DNA of 64,000 nt from Gaiella occulta (GCF_003351045.1 NZ_QQZY01000010.1:36209-100208), one strand, 5' to 3'; shown: positions 49,326 through 58,276, counted from the first letter of the stretch. The notes: generated by a model from the letters alone, not told the origin. Numbers and translations are program-made.

Positions 49326-50429
49326 CTACCAGCTTCCGTCCGAAGGAGGCAGGGCCTTCCCGGGCGGGCTGATCACGTAGACGGCGCCGCCGGAGCCGCC
49401 GATCCACGCGCGCTCGAACTGCCGCCGGTCGTAGATCCGGCGCACCGTCGCGTTCGACTCCGCGGCGGGATCGTTCACGATCGGGCTGCCGTCGGCGGCG
49501 AAGCCGGTGACGACGACGAGGTGGCCGGCCGTTCCCCGCGCGAGCGGGAAGCCGTCGAGCTCGCCCGCCGCGGCCGCGATCGAGGCGACGAGCGGGATTC
49601 GCTCGCCCACGAAGCGCTCCGCCTCGCGCAGCGACCGCAGGCGCGTGACGAAGGCGTCGAGGCCGAAGTGCGCCGCGTACGCGATGTTGAACGCCCAGTT
49701 GCCGGTGCCGCCGTACGCGTGGTCGAACGTGTGGCGCGCCGCGTGGACGACCCACGGGTCGGGACAGCCCGGATCGACCCAGGCATAGTCCGGCGGCGCC
49801 GGGCCGCTGCCCCAGTAGGCGAGCACCATCGCCGTCGAGGTCGGGCTGCACCATGCCTCCCCTCCGCCGCCGAGCTCGGGGTAGCGGCCCGCGTGGACGC
49901 TCTGCGCATAGGCGGGGACGCCGAGCTCGACGCCGCAGGCGGCGCCCGGCAGGCTCGCGATCTCCCCGTCTGCCCGGCCGGCCGACGCCGCCGCGGCGAG
50001 CAGGCGCAGGGTCGGCGGCGCCGCCGCGGCGGTGAGCGTCACGCGCAGGCGGTAGGCGCGCAGCGGTGTGCGCGCGACGAGCGTGTCGACCTCGACGGCG
50101 GCATCCGCGTCGGCCTGGCCGGGAACCGACGTGCGCCGGCGGCGGTCGTCGGCGTACGTCCATCTGCCGAGCGCATACCAGCGCGTCTCGTGCCCGGGCG
50201 AGCGGCCCTGCACCTCGACCTCGACGAGTGCCCCGGGGGGCGCGTCGGCGTTCCACGAGGCGACCAGCTCCTCGATGCCGAAGGCGGGCGCCACCCACGG
50301 GCCCGTCCAGCTTCCGCTCGCGCCGGCGGCGACCGTGATCCCCCTGCCGTCCGCGGCGGGCTCGACGCCGGCGGCGGCACCCGCCCGGAAGGAGGACGGC
50401 GTCGACACGCGCGTGAAGTGCACCTGCAT
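49326..50429 (-). CDS. Peptidase C39-like (papain-fold) protein
   Basis: The 367-residue protein has an N-terminal beta-rich domain (about 1-175) and a C39_2-type domain with the catalytic cysteine in GEAWCSPTSTAMVLAYWG, the His in GTAGHLVVVTGF and Asn/Asp in PIVNDPAAE. Intact catalytic residues suggest activity on peptides or peptidoglycan. I chose the ATG at 50429; the longer upstream frame is Ser/Arg-rich and looks non-coding. No clear signal peptide. Confidence 0.78.
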   Translation of the reverse strand: MQVHFTRVSTPSSFRAGAAAGVEPAADGRGITVAAGASGSWTGPWVAPAFGIEELVASWNADAPPGALVEVEVQGRSPGHETRWYALGRWTYADDRRRRTSVPGQADADAAVEVDTLVARTPLRAYRLRVTLTAAAAPPTLRLLAAAASAGRADGEIASLPGAACGVELGVPAYAQSVHAGRYPELGGGGEAWCSPTSTAMVLAYWGSGPAPPDYAWVDPGCPDPWVVHAARHTFDHAYGGTGNWAFNIAYAAHFGLDAFVTRLRSLREAERFVGERIPLVASIAAAAGELDGFPLARGTAGHLVVVTGFAADGSPIVNDPAAESNATVRRIYDRRQFERAWIGGSGGAVYVISPPGKALPPSDGSW

Positions 50430-50475
50430 CGACGCCCGTGCCCCTGTCAGGCACCGGCCGGCCGCGCGCCGGCGC

Positions 50476-51141
50476 TCAGTTGCGCCCGCCGCCGCCGAAC
50501 AGCGACAGCAGCAGCAGGAAGACGTTGAAGATGTCGAGGAAGATCGACGCCGCAAGCAGCGGCGCCGCCTCGATCTGGCCGGCACGGCGCAGCCGCTGGA
50601 AGTCGAACATCGTGTAGCCGGCGAAGATGACGAGCCCGAGCACGGCGTAGATGACGCGGCCGCCGGGGATCGAGACGAACAGCATCACCAGCCCGAACAC
50701 GATCAGCCCGAGCAGCGCGAAGAACGCGAGGCGGCCGATCATGCCGAGGTCGCGCCGGGTCGCGTAGCCGTAGGCGCCGAACGCGCCGATGAAGAGCGCC
50801 GTCGACCCTCCGGCCTGCCACAGCGCCGACGGGTCGACGGAGGCGTAGTAGGCGAGGACGGGCCCGACGCCGGCGCCGAGAAGCGCGCCCACGCCGAACA
50901 GCAGGCCGACGGCAAGCTGCTCGGAGCGGCGGATCGCCGCGTTGAGGCCGAGGATGCAGGCGAACGCGCCGACCATGGCTGCGATGCCCCATCCGCGCGA
51001 GAGGTCGCGGCCGGCCCAGGCACCGAGGGCGGCGACGGCGGCGGTGAGGGCGACGAGGCCCATCGTCTGCCCGAAGATCGCGCGCGCGCGATCGCGGGCG
51101 ACGGCGGGCGACTGTGCGGAGACGTGCTCGAGGCTGCTCAT
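50476..51141 (-). CDS. Bax inhibitor-1/YccA family membrane protein
   Basis: The 221-residue protein has about seven TM helices and the family ending YTMFDFQRLRRAGQ...FLDIFNVFLLLLSLFGG. BI-1 proteins are pH-sensitive calcium-leak channels. No operon partner is obvious. Confidence 0.92.
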   Translation of the reverse strand: MSSLEHVSAQSPAVARDRARAIFGQTMGLVALTAAVAALGAWAGRDLSRGWGIAAMVGAFACILGLNAAIRRSEQLAVGLLFGVGALLGAGVGPVLAYYASVDPSALWQAGGSTALFIGAFGAYGYATRRDLGMIGRLAFFALLGLIVFGLVMLFVSIPGGRVIYAVLGLVIFAGYTMFDFQRLRRAGQIEAAPLLAASIFLDIFNVFLLLLSLFGGGGRN

Positions 51142-51154
51142 GCCCTCATCGTAC

Positions 51155-51427
51155 TCACGGCGCGCGCGTCGGGCGAGATGACGGCACGTGGGCCTGCCCT
51201 CGCGAGAGCACCGGGGGAGAGAGATCGGAGACAACAGCCGGCGACGGTGTCGGCGCCGGGCCGAAGACGCTCGGCCCGGCGAGACGCAGCTCGAGGATCC
51301 CGCGTGACGCATCGATCACGTTCGTCCGCGCCTCCCCGCGCGTACGCCCCTGTCTATGCGCACCGGGAACCTCGGGAATCGAGGCGACAACCCAGCCGTC
51401 CTCCCTCCGCTCGTAGACGGTCGTCAT
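51155..51427 (-). CDS. HicB-like antitoxin-type protein, no HicA seen
   Basis: The start MTTVYERREDGWVVASIPEVPGAH and GRTRGEARTNVIDA form the partial RNase H fold of HicB. After residue 55 the sequence becomes Pro/Ser-rich and unlike HicB, so the 3' part may be degenerate. No HicA toxin lies on either side; the downstream gene is BI-1. Might be an orphan or remnant. Confidence 0.55.
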   Translation of the reverse strand: MTTVYERREDGWVVASIPEVPGAHRQGRTRGEARTNVIDASRGILELRLAGPSVFGPAPTPSPAVVSDLSPPVLSRGQAHVPSSRPTRAP

Positions 51428-51507
51428 CTGCAGCGACTCGCTCGTGAGGGGCAAGGCAACCGATGTCCCGGGGTTGCAACCGCGAGCATCGTGATCACGC
51501 GTCGTCG

Positions 51508-52524
51508 CTACTGACGGGTGGGCGGGCAGGTGCGTGGCGGCACCTGTTGGAGCCAGTCGCTGAAGGCGCGGCAGCTTCCGTCCAGGCTGTAAACGGGTCG
51601 GGCGCGAGGCAGGAGATCACGGACGGTGGTGGTGAGGGCCGCGAGCAGGGAGGCGCTGCCGCAGCTGCTGCCGGCGTTGTGGATCAGCCCCGAGAGGTCG
51701 GCGAAGTCGATCCGAACGAGGCCGGCGGGCAGGATGCGCACGCCGCGCAGGCTGTCGGCGGTTCGGGTGGAAAACCAGGAGCGGTAGCCGCGCGCCCGCT
51801 CGGCGTGGCTGGGGCCGCGCAGCAGTGACCGTAGCGCAGCCGTGAGCGTCTGCTCGCGCGAGCGGAAGGTCGGGACGCTCCGCCGGCGGGCGAAGACCTC
51901 GCTGCAGGAGGTAGGGTCGCGCTGCAGGCGCGGGTTGCTGAAGTAGACGCGGACGGCTCGCCGGCCGGCCGCCTGGGTCGTGCGGTGGGGCGAGAAGAAG
52001 CGGACGCTGGCGACGGCCCGATCGACGACCGTCTTGAAGGAGGCGTAGCCGGAGCGTTGCGGCGGCACGGCGGTCTGGACGACGAACGCGCGGCCGCCGC
52101 GGTCGAGCACGTAACCGTAGAAGCGGGTTCCGGCCGGGAAGATCCCCTGATTGTTCGCGACCGCCTCGAAGCGGTAGCCGCCCCGCCCGTTCACACGCGT
52201 CGGGGCGTAGCGTCCGTGGGTGAAGCGGCGGTCGGTGAACCAGCCGGCGACCCGGACCGCCGACGCGGCTTCGATGCTCACCTGGAGCCTCGTCAGCGGC
52301 CGCTCGGTTCCCGGCTCGACCCGAAACGGCTGCGGGTCGAACGCGCTGCAGCGCTCGCTCGCACGCAGCTGCGCCGTGTACCAGCCTCCCGGGTAGCCGA
52401 TCGCGTAGCCGCGCAGCCGGTTCGCGCACACCTTCCAGCCCGGCGGCAGCGCGGCCGTCGCCGCACTTGCCGACAGCAGCACGAGCGCGGCGGCGAGTGA
52501 AATTCCACGGACGGCGATACGCAT
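51508..52524 (-). CDS. Exported protein with C-terminal GerMN-like domain
   Basis: Signal peptide at residues 1-24 (ALVLLSASAATA). Middle domain about 30-180 resembles PsbP-like folds (GYAIGYPGGWYTAQ). The last 140 residues (VRVYFSN, TAALRSLLRGPSHAERARGYRSWFS, VRIDFADLSG) match GerMN. Follows the sigma/anti-sigma-like pair in the same direction by 12 bases, so probably a sigma regulon member acting outside the membrane. Confidence 0.75.
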   Translation of the reverse strand: MRIAVRGISLAAALVLLSASAATAALPPGWKVCANRLRGYAIGYPGGWYTAQLRASERCSAFDPQPFRVEPGTERPLTRLQVSIEAASAVRVAGWFTDRRFTHGRYAPTRVNGRGGYRFEAVANNQGIFPAGTRFYGYVLDRGGRAFVVQTAVPPQRSGYASFKTVVDRAVASVRFFSPHRTTQAAGRRAVRVYFSNPRLQRDPTSCSEVFARRRSVPTFRSREQTLTAALRSLLRGPSHAERARGYRSWFSTRTADSLRGVRILPAGLVRIDFADLSGLIHNAGSSCGSASLLAALTTTVRDLLPRARPVYSLDGSCRAFSDWLQQVPPRTCPPTRQ

Positions 52525-52536
52525 CGTTCTCTCCTT

Positions 52537-53892
52537 TCAGCGGGGATGAAGCGAGCTCGCCACCCGGACGAGCTCGGCCGGGGTTGCGTCCCCGGCGACG
52601 GTGATCACGAGATGCGTGCCGAGCGCCCACAGGTGCGGCGTGGTGCGTCCGTCGACGACGAGTTCCGCTCGTGCGCCGGCGAGCGCCCCCTCCTGCAGGG
52701 TCAACCGGCGTGGGCGGAAGCGAAGCCAGGGGCTTGCGAACGGGTCGTGCCAGCCGCCGCGGGTGCGCGCGCGGGTCGTCACGATCAGCTGCTCGAATCC
52801 GTGCCGGTAGACGAGCGAGACGACCCCGCGGGAAGGTGGATTCGCTCCGAGCGCCGTCGGCAGCGTCCCACGCGCGACCGACACCTGGGCGAGCCGGAAA
52901 CCGGCGGGCAGCCAGCCCGGAACGAGCGGCCGGTAGCCGACGACGCTGCCGGCGCGGGAGAGCGGAAGCCGCCGGAAGCCGACGTCCTCACGGCGGCGCA
53001 GCTCGGTGCCTGGGGGGTAATGGAGACGGAAAGTCCCTGGCGCGACGGGCTCGTCGAGGCGCAGCGAGAGAACCCGCGTCTCGCTGAGCACCCGCCCGCG
53101 GCGCTGCTCGACGATGCGCAGCGGAAACCCGGATTCGCGATCGATGACGACGATCAGACGGTCGGGCGAGAGCGACGGACTGACGCCGCCGGGGTTTCCG
53201 GCCAGATAGCGCGTGAGCGGCAGTGCGACCCGCCAAGCCGGCCGACCGCCGATGCGCACCTCGCGCACACGCAGACGGCCCTCCTCGCGCACGCTGCGCA
53301 CAACCGCACGCAGCTGCCCCAGGAACGGGCTCTCGTTGTACGCGTCGGGTGACCCTGCAGCGAGACCCTGGTATTCCTCGCCGCTCGGGCGCTTGAACTC
53401 GCCGCCGGCGCTGAAGCTGCGGCCGACGCCGGCGGCCGCGTCGAACGAGCTCTCGTTCCGCTCCGGCGGCGCCCCTCGCCGCGTCGGCACGCGCTCGCTC
53501 CAGCGGTAGTCGCCGCGCGCGCTCAAGACCACGGTCGCGGAGATCGACGTCCGCGTTCCATCCGGGCCGGGAATCGCCGTCACCAGCCGCGCCCGCAGCG
53601 TCTGCGCCGAGCCGAAGGCGGCGATCACGCGAACCTTGACACGGCCGGCGAGCGCCTCGGAAGGCGCAAGCGGTGCCCGCGCCGGTAGTGCGAGCAGCAC
53701 GGCGGCGGCCGCAGATCCCGCCAGCAGGAGCGCCGCCGCAGCAAGCACAACACGCCGGCGCGCCGCGCGCGCTGCACGCTCGGCGTCGAGGCGACGCCGC
53801 AGGAGCGGGTAGAAATCGGCCGGCAACGGCGGCAGATCGAGCTCCCGCAGCGCAGCACCCAGCTGCTCGTCCCGCTCGTACTCGACCGTCAC
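52537..53892 (-). CDS. Membrane-anchored RseB-like anti-sigma partner
   Basis: The 451-residue protein has a short cytoplasmic N-terminus (1-45), one TM helix at about 48-68 and a large extracytoplasmic LolA/RseB-like beta region with repeated lipoprotein-sensor-type strands (FPLRIVEQRRGRVLSE). It overlaps the ECF sigma gene by four bases, so it is the likely anti-sigma or co-regulator. No ZAS cysteine motif is present. Confidence 0.72.
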   Translation of the reverse strand: MTVEYERDEQLGAALRELDLPPLPADFYPLLRRRLDAERAARAARRRVVLAAAALLLAGSAAAAVLLALPARAPLAPSEALAGRVKVRVIAAFGSAQTLRARLVTAIPGPDGTRTSISATVVLSARGDYRWSERVPTRRGAPPERNESSFDAAAGVGRSFSAGGEFKRPSGEEYQGLAAGSPDAYNESPFLGQLRAVVRSVREEGRLRVREVRIGGRPAWRVALPLTRYLAGNPGGVSPSLSPDRLIVVIDRESGFPLRIVEQRRGRVLSETRVLSLRLDEPVAPGTFRLHYPPGTELRRREDVGFRRLPLSRAGSVVGYRPLVPGWLPAGFRLAQVSVARGTLPTALGANPPSRGVVSLVYRHGFEQLIVTTRARTRGGWHDPFASPWLRFRPRRLTLQEGALAGARAELVVDGRTTPHLWALGTHLVITVAGDATPAELVRVASSLHPR

Positions 53893-54449
53893 CGCAGCTC
53901 GACTCCTTCCCTGTCGGCCAGCACCCGCCGCAGCGTCAGCCGGGCGCGGCTCAGGCGCGACGCGACAGTTCCTTCCGGCACGCCCAGTACCGCTGCCGCC
54001 TCCGCATAGTTCAAACCCTCGGCGTCGACGAGCAAGACCGCCGCACGCTCGACCGGCGGCAGCCCCGCCAGCGCGCTCGCGAGATCCTCCCGCAACACCA
54101 CAGCCTCGACCAGATCGTTCTCACCCGCCCGCGGCGTCGCCTCGGCAAGCGAAACCACCGTGAGCCTGCGGCGACGCAGCTCGTCCAGGCAGACGTTGTA
54201 GGCGATCCGGTACAGCCAGGTGCGCACGTCCGCCTCACCACGAAACCCGGCTCGCGACCGAAACGCGCGCAAGAGCGTCTCCTGCAGCGCATCCGCCGCC
54301 CGTTCACGATCGCCGAGCAGCCGGAAGGCAAGCCGTCGCAACCCCACCTCGTGCTCCCGCACCAGTACGAGAAACGCCTCCACATCGTCCTGAAGGCCCG
54401 CCACGGTCCGGGCTGGCATCGCCCGCCCCCGGGAGAGGCTCGAGAGCAT
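53889..54449 (-). CDS. ECF-type RNA polymerase sigma factor
   Basis: Region 2 (FRSRAGFRGEADVRTWLYRIAYNVCLDELRRR) and region 4 (LPPVERAAVLLVDAEGLNYAEAAAVLGVPEGTVASRLSRAR) are clear. About 186 residues. ATG at 54449 or 54419; neither has a good Shine-Dalgarno motif. Coupled to the membrane protein downstream, it probably responds to envelope signals. Confidence 0.92.
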   Translation of the reverse strand: MLSSLSRGRAMPARTVAGLQDDVEAFLVLVREHEVGLRRLAFRLLGDRERAADALQETLLRAFRSRAGFRGEADVRTWLYRIAYNVCLDELRRRRLTVVSLAEATPRAGENDLVEAVVLREDLASALAGLPPVERAAVLLVDAEGLNYAEAAAVLGVPEGTVASRLSRARLTLRRVLADREGVELR

Positions 54450-54580
54450 GATCACACAACCCTTAGACGTAAGCGCGAGCGAGATCCTTCGCGGCCCCGT
54501 CCGCCCCGGCGCAACCCGCGAGGCTCGACACCGCTCCTCGTGCCCCCGTCGATCGCCTCCACATGCGACTCCGCCATCTG

Positions 54581-55018
54581 CTAGCGGGCGACGAGCCGTG
54601 CGATGTAGCTGGCCGTGCCGCTCCTCGATCGCACGGTGATGGTGACGAGCCCGAGTGTCGCGACACGCCAGCCGGTGGTGCGCGCCGGGGTGAGGACAAA
54701 CGTGCGCGATTGCCGCCGCAGCAGAGTCTGACGCGGACGGAAGCCGAAGTGAAAACGGACCTGCTCGCCCGGCCGAACCGCGAGCCGAGGCACGTCGCTG
54801 CGCGCGGAGGGCGGAATGAAATCGACACAGCTCGTCCGCCAGCAGAAGCTCGAGAAGGCAAGCCACGAAGAGCTGTGCGCGGTCTCGACCCACGCCGGCG
54901 GCGGGCTCGTCGCCGCTCCCACCACCCGCGACGGCGGCGTGCTCGGCGGCCCCGCGGCGGCCGCGATCGCCGCCGTCACGAGCGCCACCACGATCGCTAG
55001 ACCGCCGGCCAGCTTCAT
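54581..55018 (-). CDS. Exported hypothetical protein
   Basis: MKLAGGLAIVVALVTAAIAAAAG is a clear signal peptide or anchor. The mature part has two short cysteine-bearing strands and a beta-sandwich-like C-terminus (VRFHFGFRPRQTLLRR, FVLTPARTTGWRVATLGLVTITV). No known family. Reads toward the ECF sigma gene and may be in its regulon. An ATG at 55030 is possible. Confidence 0.6.
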   Translation of the reverse strand: MKLAGGLAIVVALVTAAIAAAAGPPSTPPSRVVGAATSPPPAWVETAHSSSWLAFSSFCWRTSCVDFIPPSARSDVPRLAVRPGEQVRFHFGFRPRQTLLRRQSRTFVLTPARTTGWRVATLGLVTITVRSRSGTASYIARLVAR

Positions 55019-55188
55019 CGCAACCACCATACGTCGCCGCCACGGCGCCGCGTCACACGCCGCACAGAAACCGACGCCCGCTGCCACGCTCCCCGTTCCC
55101 GCGTCGACGGACCGGGTCTCTGGGTTCGCCGGACGGCCTCGGAGGGGCGGACTCCAGGAACCGCACGCATACTGAGAAGCCTCGGACC

Positions 55189-55875
55189 ATGAGACGAACG
55201 GCCTTCTCCCTCACCCTGCTCCTGCTCATCGTGCTGGTCGGCGCCGCGTCCTCCGGAAGCGCCACCCCTCCACCAGGCGCCACCGCCCGTTGCGACGACG
55301 GCACGTACAGCTACTCCAAGCACCACTCCGGAACCTGCTCTCACCACGGCGGCGTTGCCGCCTGGCTCGGCGGTAGCTCCACCGCGCCCGCGCCGACCGC
55401 AGACGGCGGCAGCAGCCGAACCGATGTCGGCCAGACTGTGCTGCTCTCGCCTCGGACGAGAACGACGCACTGCAGGCTCGGCGTCGATCCCGACCGCAGC
55501 TGCTCGCCGGGCGCCTACTACAGCAAGCTGACCAGGCCTGTCATCTGCTCAGCGACATTCCGGACGAGCTCGATCCGGAACGTGCCCGAATCGGAAAAGC
55601 TCGACGTCGAGGCCGAGTACGGGATGAAGCCAGGACACTACGGGCGAACGCTCGAGATCGACCACATCGTCTCGCTCGAGCTCGGAGGTTCCAACGACAT
55701 CGCCAACCTCTACCCCGAGCGCGCCCCCGGCTACCACGCAAAGGACGCCCTCGAGAACAGGCTTCACAGCATGGTCTGCACGGGTGCGATCACTCTTCGC
55801 AGTGCGCAACACCGGATCGCGAGCAACTGGCAGGCGCTCTACAAGAAGGTCTTCGGCGTGGCGCCGACCACCTAG
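55189..55875 (+). CDS. Secreted DUF3761-HNH nuclease-like protein
   Basis: Signal peptide at 1-25. Residues 35-62 (CDDGTYSYSKHHSGTC then SHHGGVAAWL) match DUF3761. Residues about 155-180 (LEIDHIVSLELGGSNDIANLYPE) are an HNH-like core with Asp-His and Asn. Flanking cysteines could form disulfides outside the cell. Likely an exported nuclease; substrate and purpose (nutrition or competition) unknown. Confidence 0.8.
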   Translation: MRRTAFSLTLLLLIVLVGAASSGSATPPPGATARCDDGTYSYSKHHSGTCSHHGGVAAWLGGSSTAPAPTADGGSSRTDVGQTVLLSPRTRTTHCRLGVDPDRSCSPGAYYSKLTRPVICSATFRTSSIRNVPESEKLDVEAEYGMKPGHYGRTLEIDHIVSLELGGSNDIANLYPERAPGYHAKDALENRLHSMVCTGAITLRSAQHRIASNWQALYKKVFGVAPTT

Positions 55876-56242
55876 CCGGGGACCGTCCGCCAACCCGAGC
55901 CGCGTCTCGGCCGCCCGCAAAGCGAGCGTTCAGACGCAGATGTGCTCCGTTCCATCGGCGAGATCGATGCGTTAAGGGACACCGATGTTGATCTTCAGCA
56001 TGGCCCGCTCGAAGTGGACGCGCCAGATGAGGTCGCCGTGGACTCCACCCGCCTATGCGGAGCTCCGCATAGGCGGGTGCATTCCAACCCGATCGAGCTC
56101 GTCACGCAGGTGCAGGCATGACGCAGCCCGCCACGGGCCGGCGCCGACGCCATGGCAGGAATGCTGTTCTCGCAGTTGCCACTGCCCGTCGCATTGCTCG
56201 TGGACGTGCAACTCGCGCCGCGATCGTGCTACGGCCGCAGCT
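55876..56242. other. Non-coding gap with 34-base palindrome
   Basis: Between the convergent HNH and monooxygenase-like genes I see no credible gene. Besides the palindrome at 56046-56079 there is nothing notable; codon statistics of the overlapping frames look random. Confidence 0.5.
56046..56079. repeat. 34-base perfect palindrome
   Basis: CACCCGCCTATGCGGAG is followed directly by its reverse complement, giving a loopless 17-base-arm palindrome. It lies between convergent transcription units and could act as a two-way terminator; no U-run follows. Confidence 0.7.
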
Positions 56243-56538
56243 TCAGTCGATCGATTCGTAGTGGTGGACGGAGCATTCCTCGATCCCTCGGCTTCGCGCT
56301 CGTCCGGGATCACTTCGCTCTCCCAGTTCTCGCCGGTCATGTTCTTCATGGCGTCGAGGCTCTCCCAGACCGAGATCATCACGATTTCGTCGCCCATGGC
56401 CCCGAAGCCACGTCCGCTGTGACGCGCGAGGAGTCCTGGTTGGCCGTCCACGAACGGAATCGAGACCTCCTCGATCAGCTGAGCGAGCTCGTCGCCCATC
56501 CCTCGCTTCGGCCTGGCACGAAAGACGCGAATGAGCAT
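56243..56538 (-). pseudogene. Antibiotic-biosynthesis-monooxygenase-like protein, frameshifted
   Basis: The first frame gives a normal ABM start (MLIRVFRARPKRGMGDEL, MISVWESLDAMKNMTG) up to DEREAE. There the original frame turns into Arg/Ser-rich sequence, while the neighbouring frame continues IEECSVHHYESID and stops at 56245-56243, matching the usual HYE ending. One base indel explains it. Either a recent mutation or a base error. Confidence 0.6.
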
Positions 56539-56572
56539 GCGGTCCCTCCTTCCGACGATTGCGGGCGGCGCC

Positions 56573-57364
56573 TCAGCGCCGCGCGCGGACGACGACGGCG
56601 ACGCCGACCGCCCGTTGCTTCTCGGGGGCGATCAGCGTTCGCATCAGGGTGAGGATCTCGTCGTCGAAGAGTGGGTAGAGCGCGCAGTCGTCGATGCCCA
56701 TCGGCTTGTGCTCGAGCACCTCGATCTCGCTGAATCCGGCCCGTTCGAGCTTTGCGACGAAGTCACGCTCCGCCAGTGCCCCGGCCACTCAGCCGGCCCA
56801 GGCGGCCGGGTGGGTCAGGACCTCCGGGGGGAGATCGTCCTCGTCGATGGTCAGGTCGGAGACGCACAGCTCGCCGCCCGGCCGAAGGACGCGCGCGCAT
56901 TCGGCGAGCACGCGCGCCTTGCGCGGCGAGAGGTTGACGACGCCGTTCGAGATCACGACGTCGACGCTCGCGTCGGGCAGCGGGATCTCCTCCATCTCGG
57001 CTTCGAGCGTGTCGACGTTCCCGAGCCCGGCCTCGCGCGCCGCCTGCGCCGTCTGTTCGAGCATCTCCGGCAGGAAGTCGAGCGCGATCACGCGGCCGCT
57101 GGGGCCCGCCCGCTGCGCCGCGAGGATCGTGTCGATACCCGAGCCGCAGCCGAGATCGAGCACCGTCGCACCCGGCTCGATGCGCGCGAAACGGAGGTGG
57201 TTGCAGAGGCCGAGCGCACCGTTGCGCGCCGACTCCGGCACCAGCGCCAGCTCCTCCGCGCTGTAGAGGCGCTCGGCGACGCGCGTCGTCGACCCGTTGA
57301 CGGCCCGGTAGGCATCGCGGACGAACGCCTTGATCTCGTCCGAGCGCATCAGGTCGCGGCTCAT
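56573..57364 (-). CDS. ArsM-like methyltransferase with in-frame TGA (probable selenoprotein)
   Basis: Rossmann motif I VLDLGCGSGIDT lies at about 68-79, a conserved cysteine at 54 (LGLCNH), VISNGVVNLSP at about 130. At codon 192 (56791-56789) a TGA interrupts HPAAWAG-TGA-VAGALAERDFVAKL, then the frame goes on for 71 residues with the family's ending (GFSEIEVLEHKPMGIDDCALYPLF). Related enzymes have Cys at this place, the As(III)-binding Cys of ArsM. Sec insertion is therefore likely. The ATG overlaps the anti-sigma stop. If not decoded, the product is truncated at 191 residues. Confidence 0.8.
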
Positions 57365-57594
57365 CTGCCCTCCAACCCGTGCAGCGTCGCGGTCAGTCGC
57401 GCGTGCACGTCGGGCGGCAGCTCCTCGTCGGCGTTCCGGGCGAGGAAGCCGCGCAGCTCCTCCGCGAACTCGAGCTCGCCGCAGCAGCGACGGCAGACGC
57501 TCAGGTGCTCCTCGACCGCGGCGCGCTCGGCGTCGTCGACGAGCCCGTCGAGGTAGTCCCACAGCTCGCGGACGGCCTGGGCGCAGCTGATCAC
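57361..57594 (-). CDS. Zinc-type anti-sigma factor
   Basis: The 77-residue protein has the ZAS motif EEHLSVCRRCC (HxxxCxxC) at about 28-38 with a preceding Cys at residue 4, and a C-terminal helix. ZAS proteins hold ECF sigma factors and release them upon thiol oxidation or metal binding. The GTG overlaps the sigma stop (GTGA) and its stop overlaps the methyltransferase ATG: three genes form a fully coupled operon. Confidence 0.88.
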   Translation of the reverse strand: MISCAQAVRELWDYLDGLVDDAERAAVEEHLSVCRRCCGELEFAEELRGFLARNADEELPPDVHARLTATLHGLEGR

Positions 57595-58199
57595 GCGACC
57601 GGCTCCCGCAGCATCTCGTTGGCCTCCGCGTACTCCCAGAGCCGGCGCTCGAACAGCTTGCGGCCGCGGTGGAGCCGCGCGAGGATCGTCCCGAGCGGCA
57701 CTTTCGTCATCTGTGCGACCTCCTTCGCGAGGAAGCCGTCGACGTAGACGAGCAGGAGCGGCGTGCGGTAGTGCTCCGGCAGCGTGGCGAGCACGGCCTG
57801 GACGTCCTCGCGCCCGAAGCGGTGCAGGAAGTCGAGGTGGAGCGAGTCCGAGTACGGGAACGGATCCTCGTCGGCGAGCTTGCGGTAGAGGGAGAACTGC
57901 TCGATGTCCTCGACCGCCACCTCCTGCGGCCGGCGCGCGCGGCGGCGGTGGCGGTCGCGGCAGCAGTTGACGAGGATGCGCGTGAGCCACGCGGGCGCGG
58001 CATCGCCGTGTTCGAGCTGCCCGAGCCTGCGGTAGGCGTTGAGCAGGCAGTCCTGGACGGCATCCTCGGCGTCGTCGCCGACGAGCCGGCGCGCGAGCCG
58101 GTAGAGGCGCGGCAGCTCGGGCTCGGCAAGCTCGCGGAAGCGCCTCCGAGCTGCATCGGCCGGATCGGTGTCCTCCGTGCATGCGCCATCCGCAGCCAT
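57591..58199 (-). CDS. ECF sigma factor of the selenomethyltransferase locus
   Basis: The 202-residue protein has region 2 (AEPELPRLYRLARRLVGDDAEDAVQDCLLNAYR, TRILVNCCRDRHRRR) and region 4 (LATLPEHYRTPLLLVYVDGFLAKEVAQMTKVPLGTILARLHRGRK). It resembles SigR/ECF12-type factors paired with ZAS proteins. Divergent from the second methyltransferase, 77 bases away; the dyad between them could be the target of another regulator. Confidence 0.92.
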   Translation of the reverse strand: MAADGACTEDTDPADAARRRFRELAEPELPRLYRLARRLVGDDAEDAVQDCLLNAYRRLGQLEHGDAAPAWLTRILVNCCRDRHRRRARRPQEVAVEDIEQFSLYRKLADEDPFPYSDSLHLDFLHRFGREDVQAVLATLPEHYRTPLLLVYVDGFLAKEVAQMTKVPLGTILARLHRGRKLFERRLWEYAEANEMLREPVA

Positions 58200-58221
58200 A
58201 AGACGCTCCCGCGCCCGACGT

Positions 58222-58247
58222 TATTGCATCGAGCGGCAAATGCAATA
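58222..58247. promoter_or_regulatory. Palindromic operator TATTGCAT-N10-ATGCAATA
   Basis: An eight-base inverted repeat (58222-58229 and 58240-58247) with a ten-base spacer sits in the middle of the 77-base divergent promoter region. It is the only A/T-rich stretch there. The spacing suits a dimeric regulator of ArsR, MerR or TetR type; no such gene is in the window. Confidence 0.6.
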
Positions 58248-58276
58248 GCAATCGTCGCGGCAGCGTCTTTACTCCT

